Source of the DNA: an uncultured Oscillospiraceae bacterium
Lineage (GTDB): Bacteria; Bacillota; Clostridia; Oscillospirales; Ruminococcaceae
Assembly (NCBI GenBank): GCA_902490585.1
Contig: CABUEI010000022.1
Span: forward strand, 1-32,574
Direction: 5' to 3'
Length of the DNA: 32,574 bases
In this document: one piece after another, positions 7,926 to 15,103 of the stretch
Layout: each line of letters starts with the position of its first letter
How positions within the stretch are numbered: position 1 is the first letter of the stretch
The notes under the pieces: generated by a model
Seen by the model: the letters and a program-made list of their open reading frames with translations, nothing else
What the model was told of the DNA's origin: nothing
Databases searched by the model: none
Position numbers and translations under genes: made by a program

Positions 7926-8702
7926 ATGACACAGATACCGAGAGGTGACAAATCATATATCGGAAAGACTGTCACGGTGACAGTCGACCGACCGATAGGC
8001 GCACATCACCCCAAGCACCCGGAGATAATCTATCCGATAAACTACGGCTATGTTGAGGGTCTTCTCGGCGGTGACGGTGAGGAACAGGACGTATATATTC
8101 TCGGCGTTGATAAGCCTGTAGACAAAGCGGAATGTGTGATTGTTGCAACTATTATGCGTACAGACGATAACGAGGACAAGTGGGTCGGAGTACCTGCCGG
8201 GCTTGTCGGCTCGGAGCTTTGCTGTGAGTGTAATATAGTAAATGCCGTTCGTTTCCAGGAGCAGTTCCATACCGCTGAGATATTTGCGTTATACGAAAAG
8301 ACTTGTGGTGCGGTAATGTACACGGGTGACGGCGATAACCGCAGATATTTCCTTATCAAGAACAACAGCGGACATATCGGCTTTCCGAAAGGTCATATCG
8401 AATACGGCGAAAATGAGCGTGAGACCGCTCTGCGTGAGGTTTTTGAGGAATGCGGACTTAAAGCAGAGCTTGACGAAAATTTTCGTGCGGAGTATACGTT
8501 CTACACGCTTGACAACACTGAAAAGACAAGTGTGTTCTTTGCAGGAAGATTTGACAGGGACGCCGCTGTTACCATTCAGCAGGAGGAAGTCATAGGCGAC
8601 TGGTTGTTAAGCTATGAGGACGCTATGAATAAGCTGAACTGGGAGCAGGATAAGGGCATACTGAAAGCCTGTGAGGAGTATCTGAACGGGAAAAGTAAGT
8701 AA
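7926..8702 (+). CDS. Inorganic pyrophosphatase-like / Nudix hydrolase fusion
   Basis: Two-domain protein of 258 residues. Residues about 10-115 resemble a short family I inorganic pyrophosphatase: YPINYGYVEGLL, then GDGEEQDVYILG in place of the usual GDGDPLDV, so two of the acidic residues are kept and one Asp is Glu. Residues about 125-255 are a Nudix hydrolase with a perfect box at 156-177 (GHIEYGE then REVFEECG), close to diadenosine-tetraphosphate hydrolases (GFPKGHIEYGE). Nudix enzymes release nucleotide products or pyrophosphate; a linked pyrophosphatase could pull such a reaction forward, but that is inference. AGAAAGGAA precedes the ATG. Last gene of the nadBC operon and followed by a strong terminator. 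Confidence 0.82.
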   Translation: MTQIPRGDKSYIGKTVTVTVDRPIGAHHPKHPEIIYPINYGYVEGLLGGDGEEQDVYILGVDKPVDKAECVIVATIMRTDDNEDKWVGVPAGLVGSELCCECNIVNAVRFQEQFHTAEIFALYEKTCGAVMYTGDGDNRRYFLIKNNSGHIGFPKGHIEYGENERETALREVFEECGLKAELDENFRAEYTFYTLDNTEKTSVFFAGRFDRDAAVTIQQEEVIGDWLLSYEDAMNKLNWEQDKGILKACEEYLNGKSK

Positions 8703-8731
8703 GGCTCGGATTTTAATATTGATATGAAATG

Positions 8732-8763
8732 ACCGCAGTATCGGGTTGATACTGCGGTTTTTC
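8732..8763 (+). terminator. Strong terminator closing the nadBC operon
   Basis: A perfect 11-bp stem, ACCGCAGTATC pairing with GATACTGCGGT around a GGGTT loop, followed by TTTTC. Confidence 0.92.
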
Positions 8764-8765
8764 TA

Positions 8766-9069
8766 ATTTGGTGATAGTGTAGTTTTATCGGTGGGAGTAC
8801 GGATAGATTGATTTTTGAGATTGGGAAAGAGTGCAGAAATATAGTGCTTTTATCGGATATTAACGTGGTTGGCAGTGATAGTGAAAGCTATTGCGGAATT
8901 TGTAGGGGAGGGGCTTGCTCCTCCCGGAAAATCAAATTCGATATTGCAAACTTGAGGTGATGGTGTGTGGCGAGGAATTGTGTGGAGTGACGGTGATAGT
9001 GCGGTTGTATCGGTTGGGTCATGAAAATATTAATTGCATGGTTGTGTAGAATTTGATTTGGATATATTG
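8766..9069. other. Non-coding stretch between host operon and phage element
   Basis: No credible gene was found in about 300 bp. It holds a GC-rich hairpin (GGGAGGGG-CTTG-CTCCTCCC, about 8908-8927) and two imperfect copies of a 26-27 bp G/T-rich unit beginning GGTGATAGTG (8770-8795 and 8992-9018). Similar 'gatagtgc' wording occurs inside the repeat elements at 15104 and 16884, so this may be a decayed relative. No attachment-site-like match to the region after the endolysin was found by eye. Confidence 0.4.
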
Positions 9070-9108
9070 AAAATACCCTTATGCGAAGAAGTCGCATAAG
9101 GGTATTTT
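9070..9108 (-). terminator. Terminator for the protease/repressor transcript
   Basis: A long near-perfect stem with arms around 9070-9086 and 9092-9108 (core TTATGCGA pairing with TCGCATAA, 5-nt loop). It directly abuts the stop codon of the minus-strand protease gene and gives T-runs on both strands. Confidence 0.88.
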
Positions 9109-9515
9109 TATTCGCCGTTGTAGAGGTCGTAGTAGGTGAGGGCATCTTTCATGAAATGCTCGGTTACATTGAAATAATCGGCTAACTGCCATATCTCAGT
9201 AAGACCGCTTTTTATTGCCTTGATAAGCGTTCTTCTGGTAAATGTGTGCGTTACTGCCCACGCAGTAGCACGGTGTTCGCATCTGCCACGGGGAATGACG
9301 GGACAGCTTGCGTCATAGAACGCACCTGTCATGCAGTGACCGAGCTCATGCACGGTTTTCTCTTTGCGGTCGGCTATGCTTTTCACCTTGTGAGGATCTA
9401 TTGCTATTATACACATACCGTCGGTGCACTGGCTCATTGCGCCTTGCCTGCCTTTCATACGCATATCGACTATAAGTATATCATTTTCTTCTGCTACTTT
9501 TGAAACCCATTCCAA
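9108..9515 (-). CDS. ImmA/IrrE-like metallopeptidase
   Basis: A 135-residue protein with the zinc-peptidase motif HELGH (within TVHELGHCMTGAFYD, about 56-60) followed by CEHRATAWAV, which resembles the third-ligand region of ImmA/IrrE proteins. Such proteases cut or relieve the cognate Xre-type repressor and induce mobile elements after DNA damage (ICEBs1 ImmA/ImmR; XkdA sits beside Xre in PBSX). The first available start in frame is TTG at 9515, preceded by GGGAGGG about 9 bp upstream and an in-frame stop before that. It lies 46 bp downstream of the repressor gene in the same operon, as expected for the pair. Confidence 0.8.
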   Translation of the reverse strand: MEWVSKVAEENDILIVDMRMKGRQGAMSQCTDGMCIIAIDPHKVKSIADRKEKTVHELGHCMTGAFYDASCPVIPRGRCEHRATAWAVTHTFTRRTLIKAIKSGLTEIWQLADYFNVTEHFMKDALTYYDLYNGE

Positions 9516-9561
9516 CTGTCATTGCCCTCCCTTCAGGCTATTAACTGTTTTGTGCTTTACG

Positions 9562-9930
9562 TTACTTCTTTCCGTCCTTTTCCTTACTGCGACGAAGTTC
9601 AAGCTGGAGCTTCGCAAGACGTTTTACATCGTCGAGTACATCGTCGTCGATTTCGGTATCGCCGAAAAGGGCAAATTTAAGACGGGGGTCGGATACTTTT
9701 GCGGTATCTCCGCCCATAAGAAGTGTATCGGTGTCGGTGCCGAAATATTCTGCTATCTTCAGTAATGTGGCGAATGGCGGTTCACGCTTTCCCGTTTCGT
9801 AAAGGCTGTAGGCTTGTTTTGTAACGCCGAGATAAGCGGCTACATCTGCCTGTGACGCTCCTTTTGCTTTTCGGAGCGTTCTTATCCTTTCGGAAAATGC
9901 GCCTGAAACTGTGCCGGAGTTTGTATTCAT
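9562..9930 (-). CDS. Xre-family phage repressor
   Basis: A 122-residue protein with an N-terminal Cro/CI-type helix-turn-helix at about 12-70 (RIRTLRKAKGASQADVAAYL, then TKQAYSLYETGKREP). A short linker and an acidic-to-basic C-terminal helix follow. There is no LexA-like autoprotease domain, so inactivation probably depends on the neighbouring ImmA-like protease. Transcribed leftward from a perfect promoter (9973-10001) that faces the late-operon promoter; it probably controls both. AAAGGATG precedes the ATG. Confidence 0.88.
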   Translation of the reverse strand: MNTNSGTVSGAFSERIRTLRKAKGASQADVAAYLGVTKQAYSLYETGKREPPFATLLKIAEYFGTDTDTLLMGGDTAKVSDPRLKFALFGDTEIDDDVLDDVKRLAKLQLELRRSKEKDGKK

Positions 9931-9972
9931 ATAGGCTCATCCTTTCATATTGACATTCTGTTGTCTGAGATT

Positions 9973-10001
9973 ATTATAACAACATTGTGTTGAATTGTCA
10001 A
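9973..10001 (-). promoter_or_regulatory. Repressor promoter (leftward)
   Basis: On the minus strand TTGACA (9996-10001) and TATAAT (9973-9978) are separated by exactly 17 bp, a full consensus sigma-A promoter about 43 bp before the repressor start. Confidence 0.9.
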
Positions 10002-10076
10002 GAAAAGAAACAAACTGTTGCCATATTTTGTTGCGATTTCACGAAAATGCTGAATTATAGCTACAAACAGTTGACA
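9980..10076. promoter_or_regulatory. Candidate repressor operators between the divergent promoters
   Basis: A 13-bp palindrome CAACA-TTG-TGTTG (9980-9992) lies within the leftward promoter spacer. Two direct copies of ACAAAC(T/A)GTTG(C/A)CA occur at 10010-10023 and 10063-10076, 12 of 14 bases alike; the second covers the rightward -35 box. The positions fit a repressor that shuts the late promoter and autoregulates. Binding is inferred, not shown. Confidence 0.55.
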
Positions 10077-10099
10077 AACGGCTATCCTTGTGGTATTAT
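10071..10099 (+). promoter_or_regulatory. Rightward phage operon promoter
   Basis: TTGACA (10071-10076) and TATTAT (10094-10099) with a 17-bp spacer. It is the first promoter in front of the structural operon. The -35 box lies inside one copy of the candidate operator repeat. Confidence 0.85.
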
Positions 10100-10249
10100 T
10101 ATGACAACGAAAGGTTGAAAAGACTTTTACGGGTAACATCTGAAACAGGTGTAAGAAGCCTTTTACAGAGTATTATAGCTTATTTTGTGTACCGAAAAAC
10201 GTACAGGTATACGAATTCGTGGGGAAATTTTGAAAAACGGAGGGGATTT

Positions 10250-10441
10250 ATGTACAGATGTTTAAGATGCGGTAGGAAATATAACTACGATGAGTTGACA
10301 AGAGTGCAGGAGTACAGGGGAGAATATCAGGGCAGTCCTGCATTTGAAACGGTGAGGTGCTGTCCCGATTGCAATTATGACGTTGAGTACTGCGGTGAAG
10401 CGGACGATGAATGTGATTGCGGCTGTGACGGTGGGGACTGA
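10250..10441 (+). CDS. Small Zn-ribbon-like phage protein
   Basis: 63 residues beginning MYRCLRCGRKY. Cys pairs C4/C7 and C38/C41 make a likely four-Cys zinc ribbon; extra Cys (37, 48, 55, 57, 59) and Asp/Glu fill an acidic tail. A longer frame is open upstream, but the ATG at 10250 has AAACGGAGGGG just in front. It is the first gene behind the rightward promoter and the only gene between the repressor and the small terminase, so the whole early region of a normal prophage is reduced to this protein. Related small 'zinc ribbon' proteins are common in phages. Function unknown. Confidence 0.7.
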   Translation: MYRCLRCGRKYNYDELTRVQEYRGEYQGSPAFETVRCCPDCNYDVEYCGEADDECDCGCDGGD

Positions 10442-10460
10442 TAAAAAAGGGGGGAGATCT

Positions 10461-10910
10461 ACGGATAAAAAACAGGGAATAGTTATCACGAAGAGAATCG
10501 TTGATACGATCGAGCACTGCGTGAATATGGGGTACAGCGACGCAAAAACGGCTGAGGTACTCGGTATACACAGAAATACGCTGAGAAACTGGAAAAAGCA
10601 CAACGAAGTTATCAAGATGCTGTATGAGTATAACGAAGCCGATACCGAAGAGGAAAAGAAAAGACAGGTCGAGGACGCTTTACTGAAACGTGCAATCGGG
10701 TATACGCAGACAGAAGTTACACGGCAGGTCGGAAAGGACGGAAAACTCGACGTTGTGAAAACCGTTGAGAAGCAGATCATGCCGAGTACCACGGCACAGA
10801 TCTTCTGGCTGAAGAACAGGTGCGGTTATGAGTGGGACGGTGGAATCGTTGATGATGAGAATGAGAGCGGCGTTGTGGTGATGCCGGAGGCGAGGGAGGA
10901 AGAGGAATGA
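10461..10910 (+). CDS. Terminase small subunit (start codon apparently ACG)
   Basis: DNA-recognition subunit of the packaging motor. The N-terminal half has a helix-turn-helix (GYSDAKTAEVLGIHRNTLRNW) as in small terminases of many Firmicutes phages. A middle segment GYTQTEVTRQV and TAQIFWLKNRCGYEWD near the end are typical of this family. A strong ribosome binding site GGGGGGAG (10449-10456) is followed 4 bp later by ACG GAT AAA, with no ATG, GTG or TTG at the expected place. In-frame upstream candidates (ATG 10377, GTG 10425/10431) overlap the previous gene or lack a ribosome binding site. I give the ACG position, but the true start is uncertain. The next gene is the large subunit. Confidence 0.72.
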   Translation, partial: TDKKQGIVITKRIVDTIEHCVNMGYSDAKTAEVLGIHRNTLRNWKKHNEVIKMLYEYNEADTEEEKKRQVEDALLKRAIGYTQTEVTRQVGKDGKLDVVKTVEKQIMPSTTAQIFWLKNRCGYEWDGGIVDDENESGVVVMPEAREEEE

Positions 10911-10980
10911 ATAATGAAGAATGAATAATGAAGAATTGAGGTTACCGCCGTTGGCGGTGAATTTTAAATTTGGGGTGGTA
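10906..10980 (+). repeat. Partial copy of the AATGAATAATGAA repeat element (copy 1)
   Basis: Begins over the small-terminase stop codon with AATGAATAATGAAGAAT-type units. It continues with ATTGAGG, a hairpin ACCGCC-GTT-GGCGGT (10944-10958), then GAATTTTAAATTTGGGGTGGTAC. The same order (AT-rich end, small hairpin, GAATTTGAAATT(T)GGGGTAGTGC) is seen at the left ends of copies 2 and 3. Its GGGGTGG appears to act as the ribosome binding site of the large terminase. Confidence 0.7.
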
Positions 10981-10987
10981 CAGAACA

Positions 10988-12469
10988 ATGGGAGTAGATA
11001 AAAAGGAAGAGAAGAGCGCACGACAGTTGGTACGGCGGGTGATATGGTCGCCGCAGGAGCGGCAGGCGGAGTTTATGCGTCGGGGTGAATATGAGGCGCT
11101 GTACGGCGGTGCGGCAGGCGGCGGTAAATCAGACGCTCTTCTGGCGGAGGCATTAAGGCAGGTCGATAAGGCTTGCTACAGGGGGATAATTTTCAGAAAG
11201 ACTTATCCGCAACTGACGGAGCTTGAGGACAGGTCGCAGGCTATATACAAGAGTGCGTATCCTATGGCAAAGTACAATAAAACGAAGCACTGCTGGAGCT
11301 TTCCGTCGGGGGCGAAAATCTATTTCGGGGCTATGCAACACAAGAAGGACAGATTGAACTATCAGGGTAAGCATTTCGACTTTGTGGGGTTTGATGAGCT
11401 GACTCAGTTTTCCTTTGAGGAATACAGCTATATGTTTTCAAGAAACAGACCCGGAGGAAATGGCACGAGGGTGTATATCAGGGCAACGGCAAACCCGGGC
11501 GGACCCGGACATTCATGGGTGAAACAGCGTTTTATTACTGCCGGTGAGCCGATGAAACCGATAACCGAGGAACATAAGGTGAAAAAGCCTGACGGGTCGG
11601 AAATCGTCATTAAAAAATCGAGGGTGTTTATCCCTGCGAGCGTGTTTGACAATAAGGAGTTACTACGGAATGACCCGGAGTATCTGGCAAGCTTGTCAAT
11701 GCTTCCTACGGCTGAAAGAAAGGCACTTCTGTACGGGGACTGGAACAGTTTCACGGGGCAGGTTTTCACGGAATGGAGAGATGACCCCGAGCATTATCTT
11801 GACAGGAGATGGACGCACGTTATTGCACCGTTTGAGATACCGAAACACTGGGAGATAGTGAGAGGGTTCGACTTCGGATATACACGGCCGTTCTCGGTAG
11901 GGTGGTATGCGGTCGATACCAAGGGGTGCATCTACAGAATCAAGGAGTATTATGGGTGTACGGACAAGGCGAACGAGGGGGTTCGGCTTGAGCCGTCGGT
12001 GATTGCGGAGAATATAAGGAAAATCGAGCGTGACGAGCCGAATATCAGAGGGAGAAACGTGTTCGGTGTGGCGGATCCGTCGATTTTCGACAAAAGCCGT
12101 GGGGAAAGCGTCGCCGACCTTATGGCACGGTCGCCTAACTTTATAATCTGGTCGCCGGGGGATAATGCGAGAATATCGGGGAAGATGCAATACCACAACC
12201 GTCTTGCTTTCAACAAGGACGGGGAGGCGATGTTCTATTGTTTCAACACCTGTAAGGAGTTCATACGGACTGTACCTGCGCTTATGTATGACGAGAAGAA
12301 CGTTGAAGATATTGACACGGCGATGGAGGATCATATATACGATGAATGTCGTTATGTACTTATGGAACACCCGATTGCTGCACCTGTAAAGCGAGGAGAG
12401 ATACCTGTGGGTGATGATCCTCTGGAACAGAGAACGCCTAAGAGTACGGAATCATTCTATATGATGTGA
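10988..12469 (+). CDS. Terminase large subunit
   Basis: ATPase-nuclease that pumps DNA into the prohead and cuts it. 493 residues. The ATPase domain has a Walker A-like GGAAGGGKS (about 35-43), a Walker B with FDFVGFDELTQF, and a coupling motif RATANPGGPGHSW. The C-terminal RNase H-fold nuclease shows the expected acidic residues in VRGFDFGY, FGVADPSIFD and the late DTAMEDHIYDE segment. The ATG at 10988 is preferred over a TTG at 10970. Length and motifs are complete, so this gene looks functional. Confidence 0.93.
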   Translation: MGVDKKEEKSARQLVRRVIWSPQERQAEFMRRGEYEALYGGAAGGGKSDALLAEALRQVDKACYRGIIFRKTYPQLTELEDRSQAIYKSAYPMAKYNKTKHCWSFPSGAKIYFGAMQHKKDRLNYQGKHFDFVGFDELTQFSFEEYSYMFSRNRPGGNGTRVYIRATANPGGPGHSWVKQRFITAGEPMKPITEEHKVKKPDGSEIVIKKSRVFIPASVFDNKELLRNDPEYLASLSMLPTAERKALLYGDWNSFTGQVFTEWRDDPEHYLDRRWTHVIAPFEIPKHWEIVRGFDFGYTRPFSVGWYAVDTKGCIYRIKEYYGCTDKANEGVRLEPSVIAENIRKIERDEPNIRGRNVFGVADPSIFDKSRGESVADLMARSPNFIIWSPGDNARISGKMQYHNRLAFNKDGEAMFYCFNTCKEFIRTVPALMYDEKNVEDIDTAMEDHIYDECRYVLMEHPIAAPVKRGEIPVGDDPLEQRTPKSTESFYMM

Positions 12470-12491
12470 TCTTATTTTTGAAAGGAGAAAT

Positions 12492-14096
12492 ATGAAGAAA
12501 ATCGGTAAGGAGCAGATACGAAAGGCAAGGCAGATACTCGGGAAATACAAAGAGGGTAAGGCGGTGCTGGACAGGAAAATCGTGTCTAATGAGCAGTGGT
12601 GGAAATTAAGACACTGGGGGGAGATCGGGTATGACAGGGACGATACGAGGCCTATGCCTGCATCGGCGTGGCTGTTCAACTCGCTTGCAAACAAGCACGC
12701 TGACGCTATGGACAATATACCCGAGCCTGCGGTTCTTCCGAGGGAGAAAAGCGACGAAGAGGTCGCAAAGCAGTTATCGCTGATACTTCCCGCAATACTG
12801 GAGCGGTGCGGATATGAAAAGCTGTACAGTGACGGCTGGTGGTACAAGCTCAAGAATGGCAGTATGTGTATGGCGGTAGTGTGGGACCCGGACGCAGATG
12901 ACGGCAGAGGAGATATAGCGATAAGAAATGCTGATATACTTAATCTCTTCTGGGAGCCGGGAGTAAATGACATTGAAGAGAGTGCAAATCTTTTCTATGT
13001 GACGCTTGTTGACCGTGAAAGGCTTAATCAGATGTACCCGGGGCTTTGTGAAGATATGTCGGACAGCGTATCGGGCGGTACGGAAAATGTGGAAAAGTAC
13101 AAAACGGACGATAAGACGGACGACAGCGGTAAGATCGAGGTTGTTGACTGGTACTACAAGAAGATCATGAACGGCAGAAAACGGCTGTGCTACTGTAAAT
13201 TCTGCGGTGACAGGGTTATATATTCAAGCGAGGATGATGAAAGCTGTGCTGACGGATTTTACCTGCACGGACGTTATCCGTTCGTGATAGATACGCTGTT
13301 CATGCAGGAGGGGACACCGTGCGGATTCGGCTACATAGATGTCATGCGTGACGCACAGATGTATATAGACAAGCTGTCGCAGGTGGTGCTTGAACACACT
13401 GTAATGATGAGCAGAAAGAGATATTTCATCAGACAGAACAGTGCGGTGAACGAGGCGGAATTTGCCGACCAGACTAACAGGTTTGTTCATGTTGCGGGAA
13501 ATCTCGGTGATGAGGATATAAGGGAGATAAAATCAGAGCCGCTTGACAGTGCGGTGATGAGCGCACTCAGCTTCAAGATAGACGAACTCAAGGAAACAAG
13601 CGGCAACAGGGATTTTTCGCAGGGCTCTGTATCAAACGGAGTGACGGCGGCGAGCGCAATTGCGGCACTTCAGGAGGCAGGAAGTAAGCTGTCGAGGGAT
13701 ATGATAAAGGGAACGTATTTTGCGTTTCAGCAGGTGTGCTATCTTATCATAGAGCTTATAAGGCAGTTCTACGATACGCCCAGAAGTTTCAGAATTACGG
13801 GTGGATATGATACTTTTGACAACTCGGCTATAAGGGAGCAGAAAACGGAGATGTTCGGCGTGGAGCTCGGCACCAAAAAGCCTGTTTTCGATATAGTTTG
13901 CACGGCATCAAAGAAATCGCCGTTTTCAAAGGCTTCACAGAATGAGCTTGCAAAGCAGCTTTTCCAGCTGGGATTTTTTAATCCCGAAACGGCGGTGCAG
14001 GCACTGGGCTGTCTTACGATGATGGACTTTGAGGGAAAAGAAGAGATTGAGCGTGTGATAAGGGAACACGCAGGAATGAACGGGGTGAACGTATGA
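12492..14096 (+). CDS. Phage portal protein
   Basis: Forms the dodecameric ring through which DNA enters and leaves the head. 534 residues, directly after the large terminase, as in nearly all tailed phages. Features of portals are the N-terminal WFNSLANKHADAMDN-like segment, acidic mid-region PDADDGRGDIAIRNADILNLFWEPG, and the region around 340-400 with FKIDELKETSG and a GVTAASAIAALQEAGSK helix that resembles the portal tunnel/stem region of P22- and SPP1-like portals. The C-terminal part, rich in helices and ending KEEIERVIREH, fits a stem/crown. Ribosome binding site AAAGGAGAAAT. Overlaps the next gene by 4 bp. Confidence 0.85.
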   Translation: MKKIGKEQIRKARQILGKYKEGKAVLDRKIVSNEQWWKLRHWGEIGYDRDDTRPMPASAWLFNSLANKHADAMDNIPEPAVLPREKSDEEVAKQLSLILPAILERCGYEKLYSDGWWYKLKNGSMCMAVVWDPDADDGRGDIAIRNADILNLFWEPGVNDIEESANLFYVTLVDRERLNQMYPGLCEDMSDSVSGGTENVEKYKTDDKTDDSGKIEVVDWYYKKIMNGRKRLCYCKFCGDRVIYSSEDDESCADGFYLHGRYPFVIDTLFMQEGTPCGFGYIDVMRDAQMYIDKLSQVVLEHTVMMSRKRYFIRQNSAVNEAEFADQTNRFVHVAGNLGDEDIREIKSEPLDSAVMSALSFKIDELKETSGNRDFSQGSVSNGVTAASAIAALQEAGSKLSRDMIKGTYFAFQQVCYLIIELIRQFYDTPRSFRITGGYDTFDNSAIREQKTEMFGVELGTKKPVFDIVCTASKKSPFSKASQNELAKQLFQLGFFNPETAVQALGCLTMMDFEGKEEIERVIREHAGMNGVNV

Positions 14097-14425
14097 CGAG
14101 AGTAAGAATAGACAAGTCACAGCTTGGCAGGGATATCTATATCACGGGGCATTGTGCAAATGAGGGTAAAGGAACGGCTGAGGCTACGCTTGTATGTGCG
14201 GCGATGACTGCTCTGGCACAGACGATAGCACAGAATGTTTTTGACAGCGAGGACACGGGGGATACGGATATAATTGATGTAACTCTGAGGAGCGGTCAGG
14301 CGGTCATAAGCTATGTCACGGACGATGACGGGTTGAACACAGCGGTGGACGGTATATGCAAGGGGTTTGATATGCTGGAAGAGAACTATCCGGAATATGT
14401 ATCGTGCCACAGAAATGAGGGGTGA
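14093..14425 (+). CDS. Prp-like cysteine protease (probable prohead protease)
   Basis: 110 residues of the ribosomal-processing cysteine protease Prp type. The family signature GHA...DIVCAAVSAL appears here as GHCANEG...LVCAAMTALA, giving His20 and Cys35 as the likely dyad. In Staphylococcus aureus Prp these correspond to His22 and Cys34, and an Asp lies three residues before the Cys; here that position is Thr32. Host Prp trims the N-terminus of ribosomal protein L27 and also processes scaffold and capsid proteins of S. aureus phages. A phage-encoded copy between portal and scaffold/capsid suggests maturation protease. It overlaps the portal stop by 4 bp, and the scaffold-like gene follows at once. 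Confidence 0.72.
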   Translation: MTRVRIDKSQLGRDIYITGHCANEGKGTAEATLVCAAMTALAQTIAQNVFDSEDTGDTDIIDVTLRSGQAVISYVTDDDGLNTAVDGICKGFDMLEENYPEYVSCHRNEG

Positions 14426-14427
14426 AT

Positions 14428-15096
14428 ATGGAAGAAATCGAAAACGTGCAGGCGGCGGATAACAATGCGGAAAACTGCGTGGAAAATGTCGGTATGAAAG
14501 AGGAGAAGCTCGGCGAAGAGCCGGGGAGAAGCGGAGAAGCTGACGAGGGCGGAAATGTTTCCCCTGAAGATGAGGCACAGCAGTTCAGACAGGCGGTGAT
14601 GAGAGCAAAGCAGGAAAGAGCGGCAAGGGCAGAGGGGATAATAAGCCTTGTGGCAGGACTTTGCGGTGCGGATAAGAGTGACTATGACGGGATAGAAAGT
14701 GCGGTTTCAGAGAGAAATTTCGAGCATTGCAGAAAAAACGACATGGAGTACAGGCTCGGACGCTGGCAGGAGGAAAGCGAGGAAGTAAAGCAGATATATC
14801 CCGAATTTGACCTTGCACATGAAATGAGCGACAGAAAGTTCTTTTCGCTGTGCTATAAGGGGGTTGGACTTGCGGAAGCATATCTTATTGTGCATAAGGA
14901 CGAGCTTTTCTCGGCGGCGATGGAATATGCGGCGGCGGAAATTATGAGGAGCGGCGTTTTCGGTAAGCCGATAATGGTGAAAGAGGGAGCACTGTCGGCG
15001 GTGAGCGAGATATCTAAACCCGAGAAAAAGCTGTCTAAGAGTGAGAGAAAGGAGCTTATAAGACGGACGGAGAGAGGGGAAAGGGTGGTGCTGTGA
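14428..15096 (+). CDS. Scaffold-like head protein
   Basis: 222 residues, highly charged and helical. There is a very acidic, probably disordered N-terminus (about 1-55), a central helical stretch (RQAVMRAKQERAARAEG onwards), and a basic C-terminus KLSKSERKELIRRTERGERV. Composition and position between protease and major capsid fit an assembly scaffold, whose basic C-terminal helix typically binds capsid protein. I do not recognise a named family. A GTG at 14422 is also in frame, but GAGGGG fits the ATG at 14428 better. Repeat copy 2 begins 8 bp after the stop. Confidence 0.6.
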   Translation: MEEIENVQAADNNAENCVENVGMKEEKLGEEPGRSGEADEGGNVSPEDEAQQFRQAVMRAKQERAARAEGIISLVAGLCGADKSDYDGIESAVSERNFEHCRKNDMEYRLGRWQEESEEVKQIYPEFDLAHEMSDRKFFSLCYKGVGLAEAYLIVHKDELFSAAMEYAAAEIMRSGVFGKPIMVKEGALSAVSEISKPEKKLSKSERKELIRRTERGERVVL

Positions 15097-15103
15097 TAGG
15101 TTT

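Noticed and set aside
8700..9110. Search for an attachment-site repeat matching the right end (23917-24000)
   Set aside because: Only short A/T-rich words in common; no tRNA or other usual target gene at either end.
9108..10460. Search for integrase, excisionase or antirepressor around the repressor
   Set aside because: No ORF with such motifs on either strand; all that exists is the repressor, its protease and a Zn-ribbon protein.
11696..12370. 224-codon minus-strand ORF opposite the large terminase
   Set aside because: Antisense shadow of a gene with clear ATPase and nuclease motifs.
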